DNA of 64,000 nucleotides from Chitinophaga sp. LS1. Lineage in GTDB: Bacteria > Bacteroidota > Bacteroidia > Chitinophagales > Chitinophagaceae. The DNA lies in NCBI RefSeq assembly GCF_034274695.1, contig NZ_CP128362.1:7938501-8002500 (forward strand), in the 5' to 3' direction. The notes beneath the pieces are model-generated. The model was not told the origin of the DNA and ran no database searches. It was given only the letters and a program-made list of their open reading frames with translations. A program made the translations under genes and the position numbers. Positions 47,712-57,583 of this stretch are shown here, one piece after another (the stretch's first letter is position 1; each line of letters begins with the position of its first letter).

Positions 47712-47774
47712 GTTAACAATCTGGTAACATTAGAATCATCCCCTTTTATCCTCTCCGGGAGTATTTACTATTGA

Positions 47775-48782
47775 ATGGAAGATATCCAACATCTAATAGA
47801 AAGATTCTGGGCAGGTAAGCTTACCGCCGTAGAAAAAAAACAATTGTTCGAGTATATGAACAGTGATGAAACTGCGTGGAAAGAATATATGGAGCAGGCA
47901 TATACCGACAATCATGAAGAACTGCTAAGTGAGCCGGCAGGAGAAAGAGTATTACAGGGAATACGTGAGCACCTGATAGTCCCTAAGAAGGTAGGCATTA
48001 TAACTATGTGGAGCCGTTGGGCAGCAGCGGCGATGATTATTATTATAGCAGGATGGGGATTCTTTTATGTAAATAGGGATACTCATTTGCCCGTGAAGCA
48101 GACAGCATCTGTAGCGCAATTATTGAAGTACAGTAATACCGGCAGACATATGGAGGCACTCTCACTATCAGATGGTACTGAAGTGCAGTTACAACCAGGC
48201 AGTACACTTCGCTATTATCCATTATTTGATAGCCTGGAACGTAATATATTGTTAGAGGGAACTGCGTTGTTTAAAGTAGCAAAAGATAATAAACGTCCTT
48301 TCAGTGTTACCGCGAAAGGATTTACTACTACAGCTTTAGGAACAGTTTTTTCTGTAAGTACTTCACAGCCGGATAAACTGTTAGTAAAGCTACTGGAAGG
48401 AAAGGTAGTTGTAAAGGCCGCAAGGGGCAGTGATCTTGTAATGAAAGAAATGTATTTAACACCAGGACAGGAATTCGTTGTTAACACGGTACTGAAACAA
48501 TTTCATGTTGATAATACGATACTGCCCAAAGACGTACATGCAAGAGAGCATATCATTATCATGTCATTTAATAAATCGAAGTTGCAGGAGGTATTTGCTC
48601 AACTGGGCAGCTATTATCATGTACAGTTTGATTTAGATACTGCAGCAATAGAAGGATTGTCATTCACAGGAAAATTTGAAAAGTCAGACTCCCTGCAGGT
48701 GGTATTAGCAGCCATATGCAATATGAATGATCTTACATTCAGTAAAGAGGGAAGGAAAATAATCATCAGCAAACCACAGTAA
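47775..48782 (+). CDS. FecR-family anti-sigma factor
   Basis: 335 aa. The short cytoplasmic N-terminus (LIERFWAGKLTAVEKKQLFEYM) would bind the sigma factor. The membrane span lies near residues 82-100 (WSRWAAAAMIIIIAGWGFFYV). The periplasmic FecR beta domain (about 130-250) shows SDGTEVQLQPGSTLRYY and FKVAKDNKRPFSVTAKGF. A final region (about 265-330) resembles an STN-like beta-alpha-beta (LQEVFAQLGSYYHVQFDLD). It starts 63 bp after the sigma gene and ends 77 bp before the SusC gene. Confidence 0.92.
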   Translation: MEDIQHLIERFWAGKLTAVEKKQLFEYMNSDETAWKEYMEQAYTDNHEELLSEPAGERVLQGIREHLIVPKKVGIITMWSRWAAAAMIIIIAGWGFFYVNRDTHLPVKQTASVAQLLKYSNTGRHMEALSLSDGTEVQLQPGSTLRYYPLFDSLERNILLEGTALFKVAKDNKRPFSVTAKGFTTTALGTVFSVSTSQPDKLLVKLLEGKVVVKAARGSDLVMKEMYLTPGQEFVVNTVLKQFHVDNTILPKDVHAREHIIIMSFNKSKLQEVFAQLGSYYHVQFDLDTAAIEGLSFTGKFEKSDSLQVVLAAICNMNDLTFSKEGRKIIISKPQ

Positions 48783-48859
48783 ATCCGGATTTATAAGCAT
48801 ACTGTAACCGCTTCATGGGCGGAACAGAATACCTATTGTCAAAATTATAAAAGAAAAAA

Positions 48860-51800
48860 ATGCAACATCACAGGTTTTTTCGACATTTTATAACACTCTG
48901 TCTATTATTAATGAGTCTTAGCGTACAGGCACAGCAAACTGCCAGGATCAAGGGAATGGTGGTGAATGAAAAAGGAGAGAGTATGCCTGGCGTTACTGTT
49001 CAGATGAATGAAACCGGCAGTAAGGATATCAAAGCTACTATGACCAATGAGAAAGGGATTTATACATTTGATCATTTAACAGTAGGTAGTAAATACGATT
49101 TTATTTTCACTGCTGTTGGGTATGCAAAATATATTTCCAATGCTTATCTGATCAATGACAGTGATAATAACTCCTTACTGGTAAGAATGAGTATTGCTAC
49201 AAAAGCATTGGGAGATGTAGTGGTGATTGGTTACGGGCAACAATCAAGGGCTAGAGTAACCGGCGCTATCTCTCAAGTGAAGTCGAAAGAACTCAGTAGA
49301 TATAACGGGAGTAGCTTTGCGCAGCAACTGGCAGGTAAGGCGGCTGGTGTAGTTATCAATGATGCATCCGCACAACCAGGTACAGATCCCCAGATAGTAA
49401 TCCGTGGTATAGGTACATTAACGGCAGGAAGAAGTCCGTTAATAGTAGTAGATGGATTTCCATTATCAGAAGGATCTTCTTTTAATTCCATCAATCCACA
49501 GGATATTGAATCAGTAGATATCCTGAAAGATCCTGCTTCCGCTGCCATCTATGGTTCCAGGGCCGCTAACGGCGTGATCTTAGTAACAACAAAAAAAGGA
49601 AAAGCAGATCAGTTTAAAGTATCATTGGATGTATATGCCGGTACACAGCAAAGAGCAGATCGTGTTAAATATGCAGATGCTTATGAAGCGGCTACCTTTT
49701 TTACAGAGGCAAGAGACTGGGGATATGTGTCAAAAAATCCGGCTAACAGAAGCATTAACGACGACAGGGCTACACGTATTGCAAAAGGTGGTAGTTTGCG
49801 TGAACTACGCCTGAATTACCTGGATCCCTACCTGGCAAAACAACCAGGGCTTACTAATACTAACTGGCAGGATGAGGTATTCAGAGATGCGCAGATGAGC
49901 AGTTACAACCTGGCTATCTCCGGTGGATCTTCAAAGACAAATTATTATGTGGCGGGTAATTATTTAAATCAGCAGGGAATTGTAATCAGTAACGGATTAA
50001 AACGCTATAGTGGTACCATCAAACTGGATACTAAATTATCTGACCGTTTTGATATGGGGGTAAGCATCAATCCTTCCTGGAATTCACAAAATTACTTTGA
50101 TAATAACACTAACTGGTCTAATGATCCGATAGCTGATATCTACATTATGTATCCGTTTTTCAGTCCGCGTAATGCAGACGGATCATTAGCGATTAGTAAA
50201 CAGATTATCGCCAATACACCTGAAGATGGTGCATTGGGAGAAAATGCAGTAGCACTGGCTACAAAGATTAAGAATAAGAGAGATTTTTTCAGAACATTTG
50301 GTAATGGATATCTTTCATATAAATTACTGGATGGGCTGAAACTAAAAACAATGGTGGGTGCAGATGTTGTCAGTAATCTGTTCGACTTTTATAATCCCTC
50401 CGATATAGGACAATACAGAGGTGCTGCACCTAAACCAGCAAGTGCGATAGAGACAAGAAACATGAATGTGAATTACCTCTGGGAAAATACATTGAATTAT
50501 TCAAAAGGCTGGGGATCTCATAACCTGGATGTACTGGCAGGTTATACTTTCCAGAAAGAAACAGGATCAACTACCATTGTAACAGGTTCAGGTATTGCAG
50601 ATAATAATATTACTAACATAGGAGGTGCTAGTGCATTTACGGCAGTCGCAACCCGTTATACATGGGTACAGATTTCCTACCTGGCCCGCGCACAGTATGC
50701 TTACCGGGATAAATACCTTTTATCTGCCACAATAAGAAGGGATGGTTCTTCCCGTTTTGGTGATGACAGAAAATGGGGGAATTTCCCCTCTGTAACAGCA
50801 GGCTGGATATTGAGTAGGGAACGATTTTTCCCGCAATCAAATGTACTGACCTTTACCAAACTGCGTGCTACATATGGGCAATCCGGTAATAACCAGATAG
50901 GATCATACAGCTCAAAAGCACTTGTAAACGCTTCTAATTACGTATACGGTAATACACTCGGAGCTGGGTTTGCTGCCACTACTACTCCCAATCCTAATCT
51001 ATCCTGGGAAACAAAGACATCCACCAACCTGGGTATTGATCTGGGCTTATGGAATCATTTTAATATTACAGCAGACTATTATAGTGCTATTACAAAAGAT
51101 CTGCTGCTGAATGTACCCGTTCCAGATGCTTCCGGCTTCAGTAACTCTATACAAAACCTTGGGAAGGTTAAAAACTCAGGTTTTGAAGTGGAGTTATCTG
51201 GCACAGAGATAGGCCTGGGGCCGGTAAAATGGAGCTTTAGCGGAAACCTTGCTACTAACAGGAATGAAGTAATGGCATTGGCGCCAGGTCAGCAACAGAT
51301 TATTTCAGGCGCTGAAAGTAATTTCCTTACAAGAGTAGGCGGACCAATAGCTGAATTATATGGATATAAAGTAACGGGCGTGTATAAGACACAGGCAGAT
51401 ATCGATAACACCCCTCACATGACAGGCACACTTACAGGAGACTATAAAGTGGAAGATATTAATCATGATGGTAAGATTGATACAAATGACCGTATGGGGT
51501 TTGGTACCTACAATCCTAAATTCACCTATGGGTTCTCAAATAATTTCTCTTATAAGGGACTTGAATTGAGTGTTGCTTTTCAGGGAGTTCAGGGTAGAAA
51601 GATATATGACAGGCAGATAGCTTTGTTTGATGAAGCAGGAGAAGGATTTTCTGTACCTAGTAAATATTATTATGATAACCGTTATCATCCTGTTGATAAT
51701 CCTAACGGATTCTTAGCCCAGCCTAATCTTGGTAATTTATCCAGCAACAGGAAGTTGACACGCGCATCCAATATGTTCTTTAAGAAAGCAGATTATCTGC

Positions 51801-52030
51801 GACTGCGCAATATTCAGCTGGCATATAACCTGCCGGCAGCATGGACTTACAGGGTAAAAATGTCTGCTGTAAGAGTATATGTTACCGCCAACAATCTATT
51901 CACTATTACCGATTTCAGAGGCTACAATCCGGATGCAACGTCTACAGACAATGTATTAACTAATGGATTGTCAATGGCCAATTATCCTGTAGCAAAATCA
52001 TTCATCGCAGGCTTTAACGTCACCTTTTAA
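48860..52030 (+). CDS. SusC-like TonB-dependent outer-membrane transporter (FecR-linked)
   Basis: 1056 aa. The signal peptide (LCLLLMSLSVQAQQ) is followed directly by a carboxypeptidase-regulatory-like domain (IKGMVVNEKGESMPGVTV). The SusC hinge (VVVIGYGQQSRARVTGAI) and plug (LAGKAAGVVI, VVDGFPLS, ESVDILKDPASAAIYGSRA, NGVILVTTKKGK) come next. The barrel closes with GFNVTF. No STN domain precedes the plug, which is unusual for a transporter sitting beside FecR and ECF sigma genes. The operon's last gene, a glycerophosphodiester phosphodiesterase, points to a phosphodiester substrate (inference). Confidence 0.95.
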   Translation: MQHHRFFRHFITLCLLLMSLSVQAQQTARIKGMVVNEKGESMPGVTVQMNETGSKDIKATMTNEKGIYTFDHLTVGSKYDFIFTAVGYAKYISNAYLINDSDNNSLLVRMSIATKALGDVVVIGYGQQSRARVTGAISQVKSKELSRYNGSSFAQQLAGKAAGVVINDASAQPGTDPQIVIRGIGTLTAGRSPLIVVDGFPLSEGSSFNSINPQDIESVDILKDPASAAIYGSRAANGVILVTTKKGKADQFKVSLDVYAGTQQRADRVKYADAYEAATFFTEARDWGYVSKNPANRSINDDRATRIAKGGSLRELRLNYLDPYLAKQPGLTNTNWQDEVFRDAQMSSYNLAISGGSSKTNYYVAGNYLNQQGIVISNGLKRYSGTIKLDTKLSDRFDMGVSINPSWNSQNYFDNNTNWSNDPIADIYIMYPFFSPRNADGSLAISKQIIANTPEDGALGENAVALATKIKNKRDFFRTFGNGYLSYKLLDGLKLKTMVGADVVSNLFDFYNPSDIGQYRGAAPKPASAIETRNMNVNYLWENTLNYSKGWGSHNLDVLAGYTFQKETGSTTIVTGSGIADNNITNIGGASAFTAVATRYTWVQISYLARAQYAYRDKYLLSATIRRDGSSRFGDDRKWGNFPSVTAGWILSRERFFPQSNVLTFTKLRATYGQSGNNQIGSYSSKALVNASNYVYGNTLGAGFAATTTPNPNLSWETKTSTNLGIDLGLWNHFNITADYYSAITKDLLLNVPVPDASGFSNSIQNLGKVKNSGFEVELSGTEIGLGPVKWSFSGNLATNRNEVMALAPGQQQIISGAESNFLTRVGGPIAELYGYKVTGVYKTQADIDNTPHMTGTLTGDYKVEDINHDGKIDTNDRMGFGTYNPKFTYGFSNNFSYKGLELSVAFQGVQGRKIYDRQIALFDEAGEGFSVPSKYYYDNRYHPVDNPNGFLAQPNLGNLSSNRKLTRASNMFFKKADYLRLRNIQLAYNLPAAWTYRVKMSAVRVYVTANNLFTITDFRGYNPDATSTDNVLTNGLSMANYPVAKSFIAGFNVTF

Positions 52031-52039
52031 TTACTTATC

Positions 52040-53437
52040 ATGAAGAAGATCAGCTTTATTATATTATTGTTCTTATGCAGTTCCTGTACAAAGGAATTAT
52101 TTCAGAACCCTTCTACTGACAAAGAGTCAGGAAGTTTTCTAAGTACCGAAACAGAGGTAGAGGAGTATGTGAATGCAGTATATGCCAACTTACAGTTCAA
52201 CGGGTTATATGGCCTGTATATGCCTGCGCTTACAGAGATCCCTTCTGATAATACTTTTGATGAAGTACCTGCCAATGATGATGGTATTTACGGACAATTG
52301 GACCAGTTTACCCTGATCCCTTCCAATGCTATTATTACGGCTGCCTGGCAGGACTCTTACAAGGCTATCCAGAAGGCTAATGTAGTACTGAACCGTATTG
52401 ATAATATTCCATATGCAATACCTGCTACTAAAGAAGCCCGTAAAGGAGAAATGAAGTTCATTCGTGCATTGCTCTATTTTAACCTGGTAAGATTATATGG
52501 AAATGTACCTTTAGCACTGAAAGAAACAACAGATCCTAATGTATATTTCGGACAGGGTCGCACTCCGGCAGCAGATGTATATATTCAGATAAAAAAAGAT
52601 CTTACAGAAGCAATTGATGAACTGCCGGTTTCTTCCACACAGCCAGGGAAAGTAATCAAAACGGCTGCACAGTCATTACTGGGGAAAGTATACCTGACAC
52701 TGAAAGAATATACCAATGCGGAAACAGTGCTGATGGCAGTCGTTAACTCAGGTAAACACCACCTGATAACAAATCCGGCAGATGTTTTCAGTATCAGTAA
52801 TGAGAACAATGCAGAGATTATATTTGCAGTGCAGTTTGCATCGGGGATAAATGGAAATACCGAAGGAAGTACGATGTTTCAGCAGTTTAGCCCTTCCGGT
52901 ACTCAGTCAGGAGCAAAAGGACACAATCTGCCAACAAAAAGTTTATACAATCTATATACCCCTACTGATAAAAGAAAAGGAACATATATTGATGTTACTG
53001 CTTCAGGAGTACCTTATTGTAAAAAACTTTCCTTGCCAGTGACTGTTATTACAGATGGAGGCAGTGATGTGGTTGTATTACGCTATGCCGATGTATTGCT
53101 GATGCTGGCAGAAACAGAGAATGAACTGGAGAAAACCGCTGCCGCTATCTCTTATCTGGACTCCATCAGAACAAGGGCGGGCCTTACTGCCACCAATGCT
53201 ATCACGCAGGTCGATGTAAGGAGCGCCATAGACCTGGAAAGAAGACTTGAACTGGTAGGAGAAGGGCAACGCTGGTTCGATCTGGTACGCACAGGTACTG
53301 CCATAACAGTAATGAATAAATGGTTTAGTGATAATGGCATACTGACCACAATTGACGCACATAATCTTTTAATGCCTGTACCACAGGGACAAATAAACAC
53401 AGATCCTACAGTAAAACAAAATGAAGGTTATAATTAA
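52040..53437 (+). CDS. SusD-like outer-membrane lipoprotein
   Basis: 465 aa. Lipobox in FLCSSC after a short hydrophobic signal. SusD helices include GEMKFIRALLYFNLVRLYGNVPLAL and AAQSLLGKVYLTLKEYTNA. The C-terminal block has DLERRLELVGEGQRWFDLVRTG, and the end is TDPTVKQNEGYN. Partner of the SusC encoded 9 bp upstream. The GDPD gene starts 4 bp after it. Confidence 0.95.
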   Translation: MKKISFIILLFLCSSCTKELFQNPSTDKESGSFLSTETEVEEYVNAVYANLQFNGLYGLYMPALTEIPSDNTFDEVPANDDGIYGQLDQFTLIPSNAIITAAWQDSYKAIQKANVVLNRIDNIPYAIPATKEARKGEMKFIRALLYFNLVRLYGNVPLALKETTDPNVYFGQGRTPAADVYIQIKKDLTEAIDELPVSSTQPGKVIKTAAQSLLGKVYLTLKEYTNAETVLMAVVNSGKHHLITNPADVFSISNENNAEIIFAVQFASGINGNTEGSTMFQQFSPSGTQSGAKGHNLPTKSLYNLYTPTDKRKGTYIDVTASGVPYCKKLSLPVTVITDGGSDVVVLRYADVLLMLAETENELEKTAAAISYLDSIRTRAGLTATNAITQVDVRSAIDLERRLELVGEGQRWFDLVRTGTAITVMNKWFSDNGILTTIDAHNLLMPVPQGQINTDPTVKQNEGYN

Positions 53438-53441
53438 TCAT

Positions 53442-54326
53442 ATGAAACAACTGCTCACTTTTTTATTATTGTTATCCGCACTGTCGGGCAAGTCACAGGT
53501 GAATGCTATTATCAGTGAATTTAAGAACCCGGCAGGGAAAGAAGTACTGGTAGCCGCTCATAGAGGAGACTGGCGCGATGCTCCGGAGAATTCTGTTGCA
53601 GCTATTAAACTGGCCATCGCAATAGGCGTGGATATAGTAGAATTAGATGTACAGAAAACCGCAGATGGTCAGCTAATCATTATGCACGATGAGAAAATAG
53701 ACAGAACCACTACCGGTAAGGGAAAAGTGGGAGATTTTACACTCGACTCCCTGAAGAAACTGTATTTAAGAAACGGATGCGGTGTTCCTACTCAACACAG
53801 GATTCCTACACTGGAAGAAGCAATGCTGGCTGTAAAAGGAAAAGTAATGGTGAACCTGGATAAATCTTACAGGTATATCAATGAATGTTATGTAGTACTT
53901 GAAAAAACAGGTACTGTTGAACAAGCTATTTTTAAAGGAGATGCACTGGCAGCTAAAGTGAAAGATGATTACGCTGCTGTATTGAAAAAGATATATTACA
54001 TGTCTATTGTATCACTGGATGATGCAGAAGCATTCAACACCATCCACGACGCAATAACACAGATAAAACCAACCGCTTTTGAATTGCTATTTAAAAGAGA
54101 TACTTCTGCTGTTTTATCCCATCTGAAAGAAATCAAACAATCAAGATTATGGGTAAATGCCTTATGGCCTAGCCTGAATGGCGGTCATTACGATGATATG
54201 GCTTTTGATGATGGCAATATAAAAGATAGCTGGCAATGGCTGCTGGATAAAGGCTTTAATATTATTCAAACAGACAGACCTGCTTTATTACTCGCCTATT
54301 TAAGAAAAAAGGGACTACATAAGTAA
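53442..54326 (+). CDS. Secreted glycerophosphodiester phosphodiesterase (GDPD family)
   Basis: 294 aa from the ATG at 53442; an ATG 21 bp earlier overlaps the SusD end and would spoil the signal peptide (LLTFLLLLSALSGKSQ). GDPD motifs: AHRGDWRDAPENS (catalytic His and Asn), VDIVELDVQKT and IMHDEKIDRTTTG. C-terminal WLLDKGFNIIQTDRP matches the family end. It releases glycerol-3-phosphate or another alcohol from a glycerophosphodiester in the periplasm. As last gene of the sigma-FecR-SusCD unit it suggests that the imported substrate contains such a bond. Confidence 0.93.
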   Translation: MKQLLTFLLLLSALSGKSQVNAIISEFKNPAGKEVLVAAHRGDWRDAPENSVAAIKLAIAIGVDIVELDVQKTADGQLIIMHDEKIDRTTTGKGKVGDFTLDSLKKLYLRNGCGVPTQHRIPTLEEAMLAVKGKVMVNLDKSYRYINECYVVLEKTGTVEQAIFKGDALAAKVKDDYAAVLKKIYYMSIVSLDDAEAFNTIHDAITQIKPTAFELLFKRDTSAVLSHLKEIKQSRLWVNALWPSLNGGHYDDMAFDDGNIKDSWQWLLDKGFNIIQTDRPALLLAYLRKKGLHK

Positions 54327-54400
54327 TCTTCGAATTATCCAACTATTAGTTGAAAATCTCTTTATTCCTCCATCATTACAGATATACCTTTGTTTTTATA

Positions 54401-54433
54401 GAAAGCCTCAGACGAAGGGTCTGAGGCTTTCTT
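54401..54433 (+). terminator. Terminator of the ECF-FecR-SusCD-GDPD unit
   Basis: GAAAGCCTCAGAC pairs with GTCTGAGGCTTTC around a 7-base centre; the arm ends in TTTC. It lies about 75 bp after the GDPD stop. An AT-rich, geneless stretch of about 350 bp follows up to the minus-strand terminator at 54.8 kb. Confidence 0.8.
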
Positions 54434-54790
54434 CATTATTTAATTATAAACTCATTGTTATGCATTTTCAATTTTAATTTTGTAAGAACTTTATGGAGGT
54501 AAATTAAAAAGATAATCATAAAATTGTATAAAAAAAGTGCGGAAAATGCACGTAAATTCTATACCAGGCCTCATGGCGCTACACTACAATCAACACGTCC
54601 ATAAATCTTCTCTCAGTAAGTAGGACACAGTATAGGCGACAAACAAACTTTTAAAAATTTCGCCGAACAAATTCTACGCTACAGTATCAATGTTGGGTCG
54701 GATCCTGGTCTTTACTTCAATTAAACATACAATAATTCTATATAAAAAAAATTATCACCTAATTTTTACTGAAATTATTTTTCATTCAAT

Positions 54791-54831
54791 AAAAAAAGCC
54801 ACTACCTTGAAAGGTAGCGGCGGATCATTTT
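54791..54831 (-). terminator. Terminator of the minus-strand SusCD-TlpA-peptidase operon
   Basis: Read on the minus strand: CCGCCGCTACCTT - TCAAGG-type loop - AAGGTAGTGGC, followed by TTTTTTT. This is a strong intrinsic terminator about 200 bp downstream of the peptidase stop. Confidence 0.85.
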
Positions 54832-54894
54832 ATCAACCAAAATCAAATATTTAAAATTAATCTCCTATTAAAATGAATTATCCATTTACCTATC

Positions 54895-54967
54895 TAGAAC
54901 TCATTTCACAAATAGGCATTTGTAATTGATAATCAATACTTAAATGGTAATTTTGAAATGAGTTCTA
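54895..54967. repeat. 73-bp inverted repeat with nested palindrome
   Basis: TAGAACTCATTTCA at 54895-54908 and its exact reverse complement at 54954-54967 flank 45 bp. At their centre lies the palindrome ATTGATAATCAAT. It sits between the peptidase stop (55028) and the operon terminator (54.8 kb), so it would be in the 3' UTR of that transcript. Origin unknown: a small MITE-like element or an RNA structure. Confidence 0.6.
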
Positions 54968-55027
54968 ATTGTATTATTCAGGTATCTGCATAATTCCTTT
55001 TCCGTCAGATCAATCATTTTTCCTCCC

Positions 55028-57583
55028 TTAATATTTCTGATCTACATTTCTCTCATCCACACTTATCCCCTCACTCATCCATCCCGGCATTGCCGTCTTC
55101 TTCAAATAATGATCAAAGAAACCTTGCATACGAATCGTAAAATCCTTCTGCGCCGGCAAATCTTCCAACGTATGATTACCACCTTTATAATTCAGTAACC
55201 ACGCCGGACGCTGCAACCTACGCATACTCAGGAACAGATCCAGTCCTTGTGTAAAAGGTACTGCTCCATCTTTATCGTTATGAAAGATCATCAATGGTGT
55301 ATGTATCTTATCAGCATTAAAAATAGCAGAATTGCTAATATACCCTTCCTTATCTTCCCACAGGCTCTTCCCCATTCTATACTGCTCTGATTCAAACTTA
55401 AACAGACATGGCGCACCATTCTGTCGCATCGCCGTATAGTTGTAAGTCATATTCACCACACCCGCACCAATATTCGCACATTTAAATACATCCGTTCTTG
55501 TCACGAGGTAAGCGGCTTCATAACCACCAAAGCTATGACCCTGTAAACCAACTGCATCTTTATTAGCAATTTTTTTATCAATCAGAGATTTCACCCCACT
55601 CACCACACAATTATACACACTCTCACCCGGCTTACCTATCACATAATGCACATCCGGACGAAATACCAGGTACCCATTGCTTACATAGGTACTAATATTG
55701 ATCGTACTTGTGCTATACTCAGGTACAATATATTCATGCAGATCCTGGGAATGTGTTTCATAGAAATCTACAATCATAGGATAAACTTTTGTTGAATCAT
55801 ATCCCTCCGGCAGGTACAACAAACCTTCGTCATCTCTGCCATCAAAAGTTTTCCAACTTACTACCTTCACATCACCCCATTTGTAATCTTCCTGTTGCGG
55901 ATTAAAATCAGTCAGTTGCCTTGTTTTCTTAAAATCAATATCACCATACCATATATCCGGGTTGACCTGGTAACTTTCCTTTGTAAAGATGCAGGAACGA
56001 CCATCACCTGATATAGAACCAATCTTCACATTATAATCCGGATTATCTGCTACGCTTTCTACTTTCCCCACAGATTGCAATTTGTACAATCCACGTGACT
56101 TTGTATTTTCATTGAAACTACGCAGCAATATAGGCTTGCTCAGATCCATCCGTTCCATATATTCCGCTCCGTTCAGGCGCAACACCACTTTATGCTGACG
56201 GCCATACTGACCTGTCAGTGAATAAGGTTTGCGCTGACCTGTCAGGTCTACCGCCCACATATCATACCTGTCATAGAATACCGCCGTATTCCCACCATCC
56301 AGGTAGCCTGCCAGCCCATAAGCAGGATTACGCCCCGGTTGGTCCCACTCCTCATCATTCACAGGAAAACCAATCTGATCAGAGATGTTTATAAAATTGC
56401 CTGTACTCAGATCAATCTTTTCCCATATCTTTTTCTGTGTATCATAGTAAATAGCGAATTTACCATTCGGGCTCCAACCCGGCGTTTCATAACTATCTTT
56501 TGCAATCAGTCTTTTTTCTCCTGTATGTACATTTACCAGGTAAATGTCCACATTGCTATTATAGCGGTAATCGATATCCACTTTGTAAGGAGCCGGATCC
56601 AATGCAAGCACATAATCAAATGCTTCGCTGGATGGTGTCACCAGCTGACCATACATTTCAGGTGCTACTTCTACCACCGTCTTTGTATCGATGTTATACA
56701 CAAACTTCGCCTGGTTCATCATGTTCTTGTCATACACCCCCCTGCGTTGCAAACGTTGTGTCACCGGCTCATTCCATGTCCACAGTTCCAGCTGGAAACC
56801 GGTATTCTGTGGTTGCGGACGCATCACAGGTTGCGCTGTACGCATTACATCAAGTACAAACTGTTTGGTTCCTGCTGTAACTGGCGGCGCCTGTTCGTTT
56901 ACGCTATAACCTGCAGGTGCTTTTACGTCCCTGTAATCAAACACGAAGGTGGCCTTTCCACTTTTTATAGAAAAATAATACACCTTTTTGTCAGACAAGA
57001 CCGTCCCCTCTTTCCTGCCCATATTAAAGTTAAAATCATCAATCGGTCCTGTAAACAACACCGCATGTTTTCCCTTTAACGGACCTGCCAGCAACTGGTT
57101 TCCCTTGACGTAAATAACCCCGCCGTCATAGAAATTACACCTGCCTACACCATTCAGTACAGTGCTGTCGCCAGTGTTTATATCTACGACTACCTGTTTA
57201 CCGGAAGCGCTGTAACTCAAAGTCGTACCATTGTCATTACCAACAAAATAGCTACTCCGGGTCCAGTATTCTTCATGTCCGTCTTTCAAGCGTCTCAGCA
57301 CAGTGGAATCATTTCTGGTGAACTTTATCCACTTTCCCCTGCCTATAAATTCAGGACTGTTCATATTACTAAAGGTGGTCGCTTTGCCACTCGCCGTATT
57401 CACCAGGTACTGTAAGCCCTGCTCATCTCCGCTATAGCGGTACAGCATCCACTGACCATCGTAGGATAGGGATGGCGTTCCAATTCTTTTCCATTCGTTA
57501 TACGCAGTCGTATCGATTGTTTTTTTCTGAGCGACTGCGACCTGCATTCCCAGCAGTGCCACCAGCATTAATTTCCCTTTCAT
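55028..57583 (-). CDS. Secreted S9-family (prolyl oligopeptidase-like) peptidase
   Basis: 851 aa from the ATG at 57583, which overlaps the upstream stop as TGATG. A signal peptide (LMLVALLGMQVAVAQ) precedes a beta-propeller-like N-terminal two-thirds (repeated WMLYRYSGDEQGL- and GWSPNGKFAIYYD-type blades). The C-terminal alpha/beta-hydrolase has catalytic Ser near 684 (GHSFGGYEAAY), Asp near 772 (HNDKDGAVPF) and His near 804 (GGNHTLEDL). It cleaves peptides in the periplasm. Translational coupling to the TlpA-like gene places it in the SusCD operon, suggesting peptide import and degradation. Confidence 0.93.
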   Translation of the reverse strand: MKGKLMLVALLGMQVAVAQKKTIDTTAYNEWKRIGTPSLSYDGQWMLYRYSGDEQGLQYLVNTASGKATTFSNMNSPEFIGRGKWIKFTRNDSTVLRRLKDGHEEYWTRSSYFVGNDNGTTLSYSASGKQVVVDINTGDSTVLNGVGRCNFYDGGVIYVKGNQLLAGPLKGKHAVLFTGPIDDFNFNMGRKEGTVLSDKKVYYFSIKSGKATFVFDYRDVKAPAGYSVNEQAPPVTAGTKQFVLDVMRTAQPVMRPQPQNTGFQLELWTWNEPVTQRLQRRGVYDKNMMNQAKFVYNIDTKTVVEVAPEMYGQLVTPSSEAFDYVLALDPAPYKVDIDYRYNSNVDIYLVNVHTGEKRLIAKDSYETPGWSPNGKFAIYYDTQKKIWEKIDLSTGNFINISDQIGFPVNDEEWDQPGRNPAYGLAGYLDGGNTAVFYDRYDMWAVDLTGQRKPYSLTGQYGRQHKVVLRLNGAEYMERMDLSKPILLRSFNENTKSRGLYKLQSVGKVESVADNPDYNVKIGSISGDGRSCIFTKESYQVNPDIWYGDIDFKKTRQLTDFNPQQEDYKWGDVKVVSWKTFDGRDDEGLLYLPEGYDSTKVYPMIVDFYETHSQDLHEYIVPEYSTSTINISTYVSNGYLVFRPDVHYVIGKPGESVYNCVVSGVKSLIDKKIANKDAVGLQGHSFGGYEAAYLVTRTDVFKCANIGAGVVNMTYNYTAMRQNGAPCLFKFESEQYRMGKSLWEDKEGYISNSAIFNADKIHTPLMIFHNDKDGAVPFTQGLDLFLSMRRLQRPAWLLNYKGGNHTLEDLPAQKDFTIRMQGFFDHYLKKTAMPGWMSEGISVDERNVDQKY

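Noticed and set aside
56339..57079. 246-aa plus-strand frame opposite the S9 peptidase
   Set aside because: Antisense shadow of a well-supported gene; Cys/His-rich, low-quality composition with no domain.
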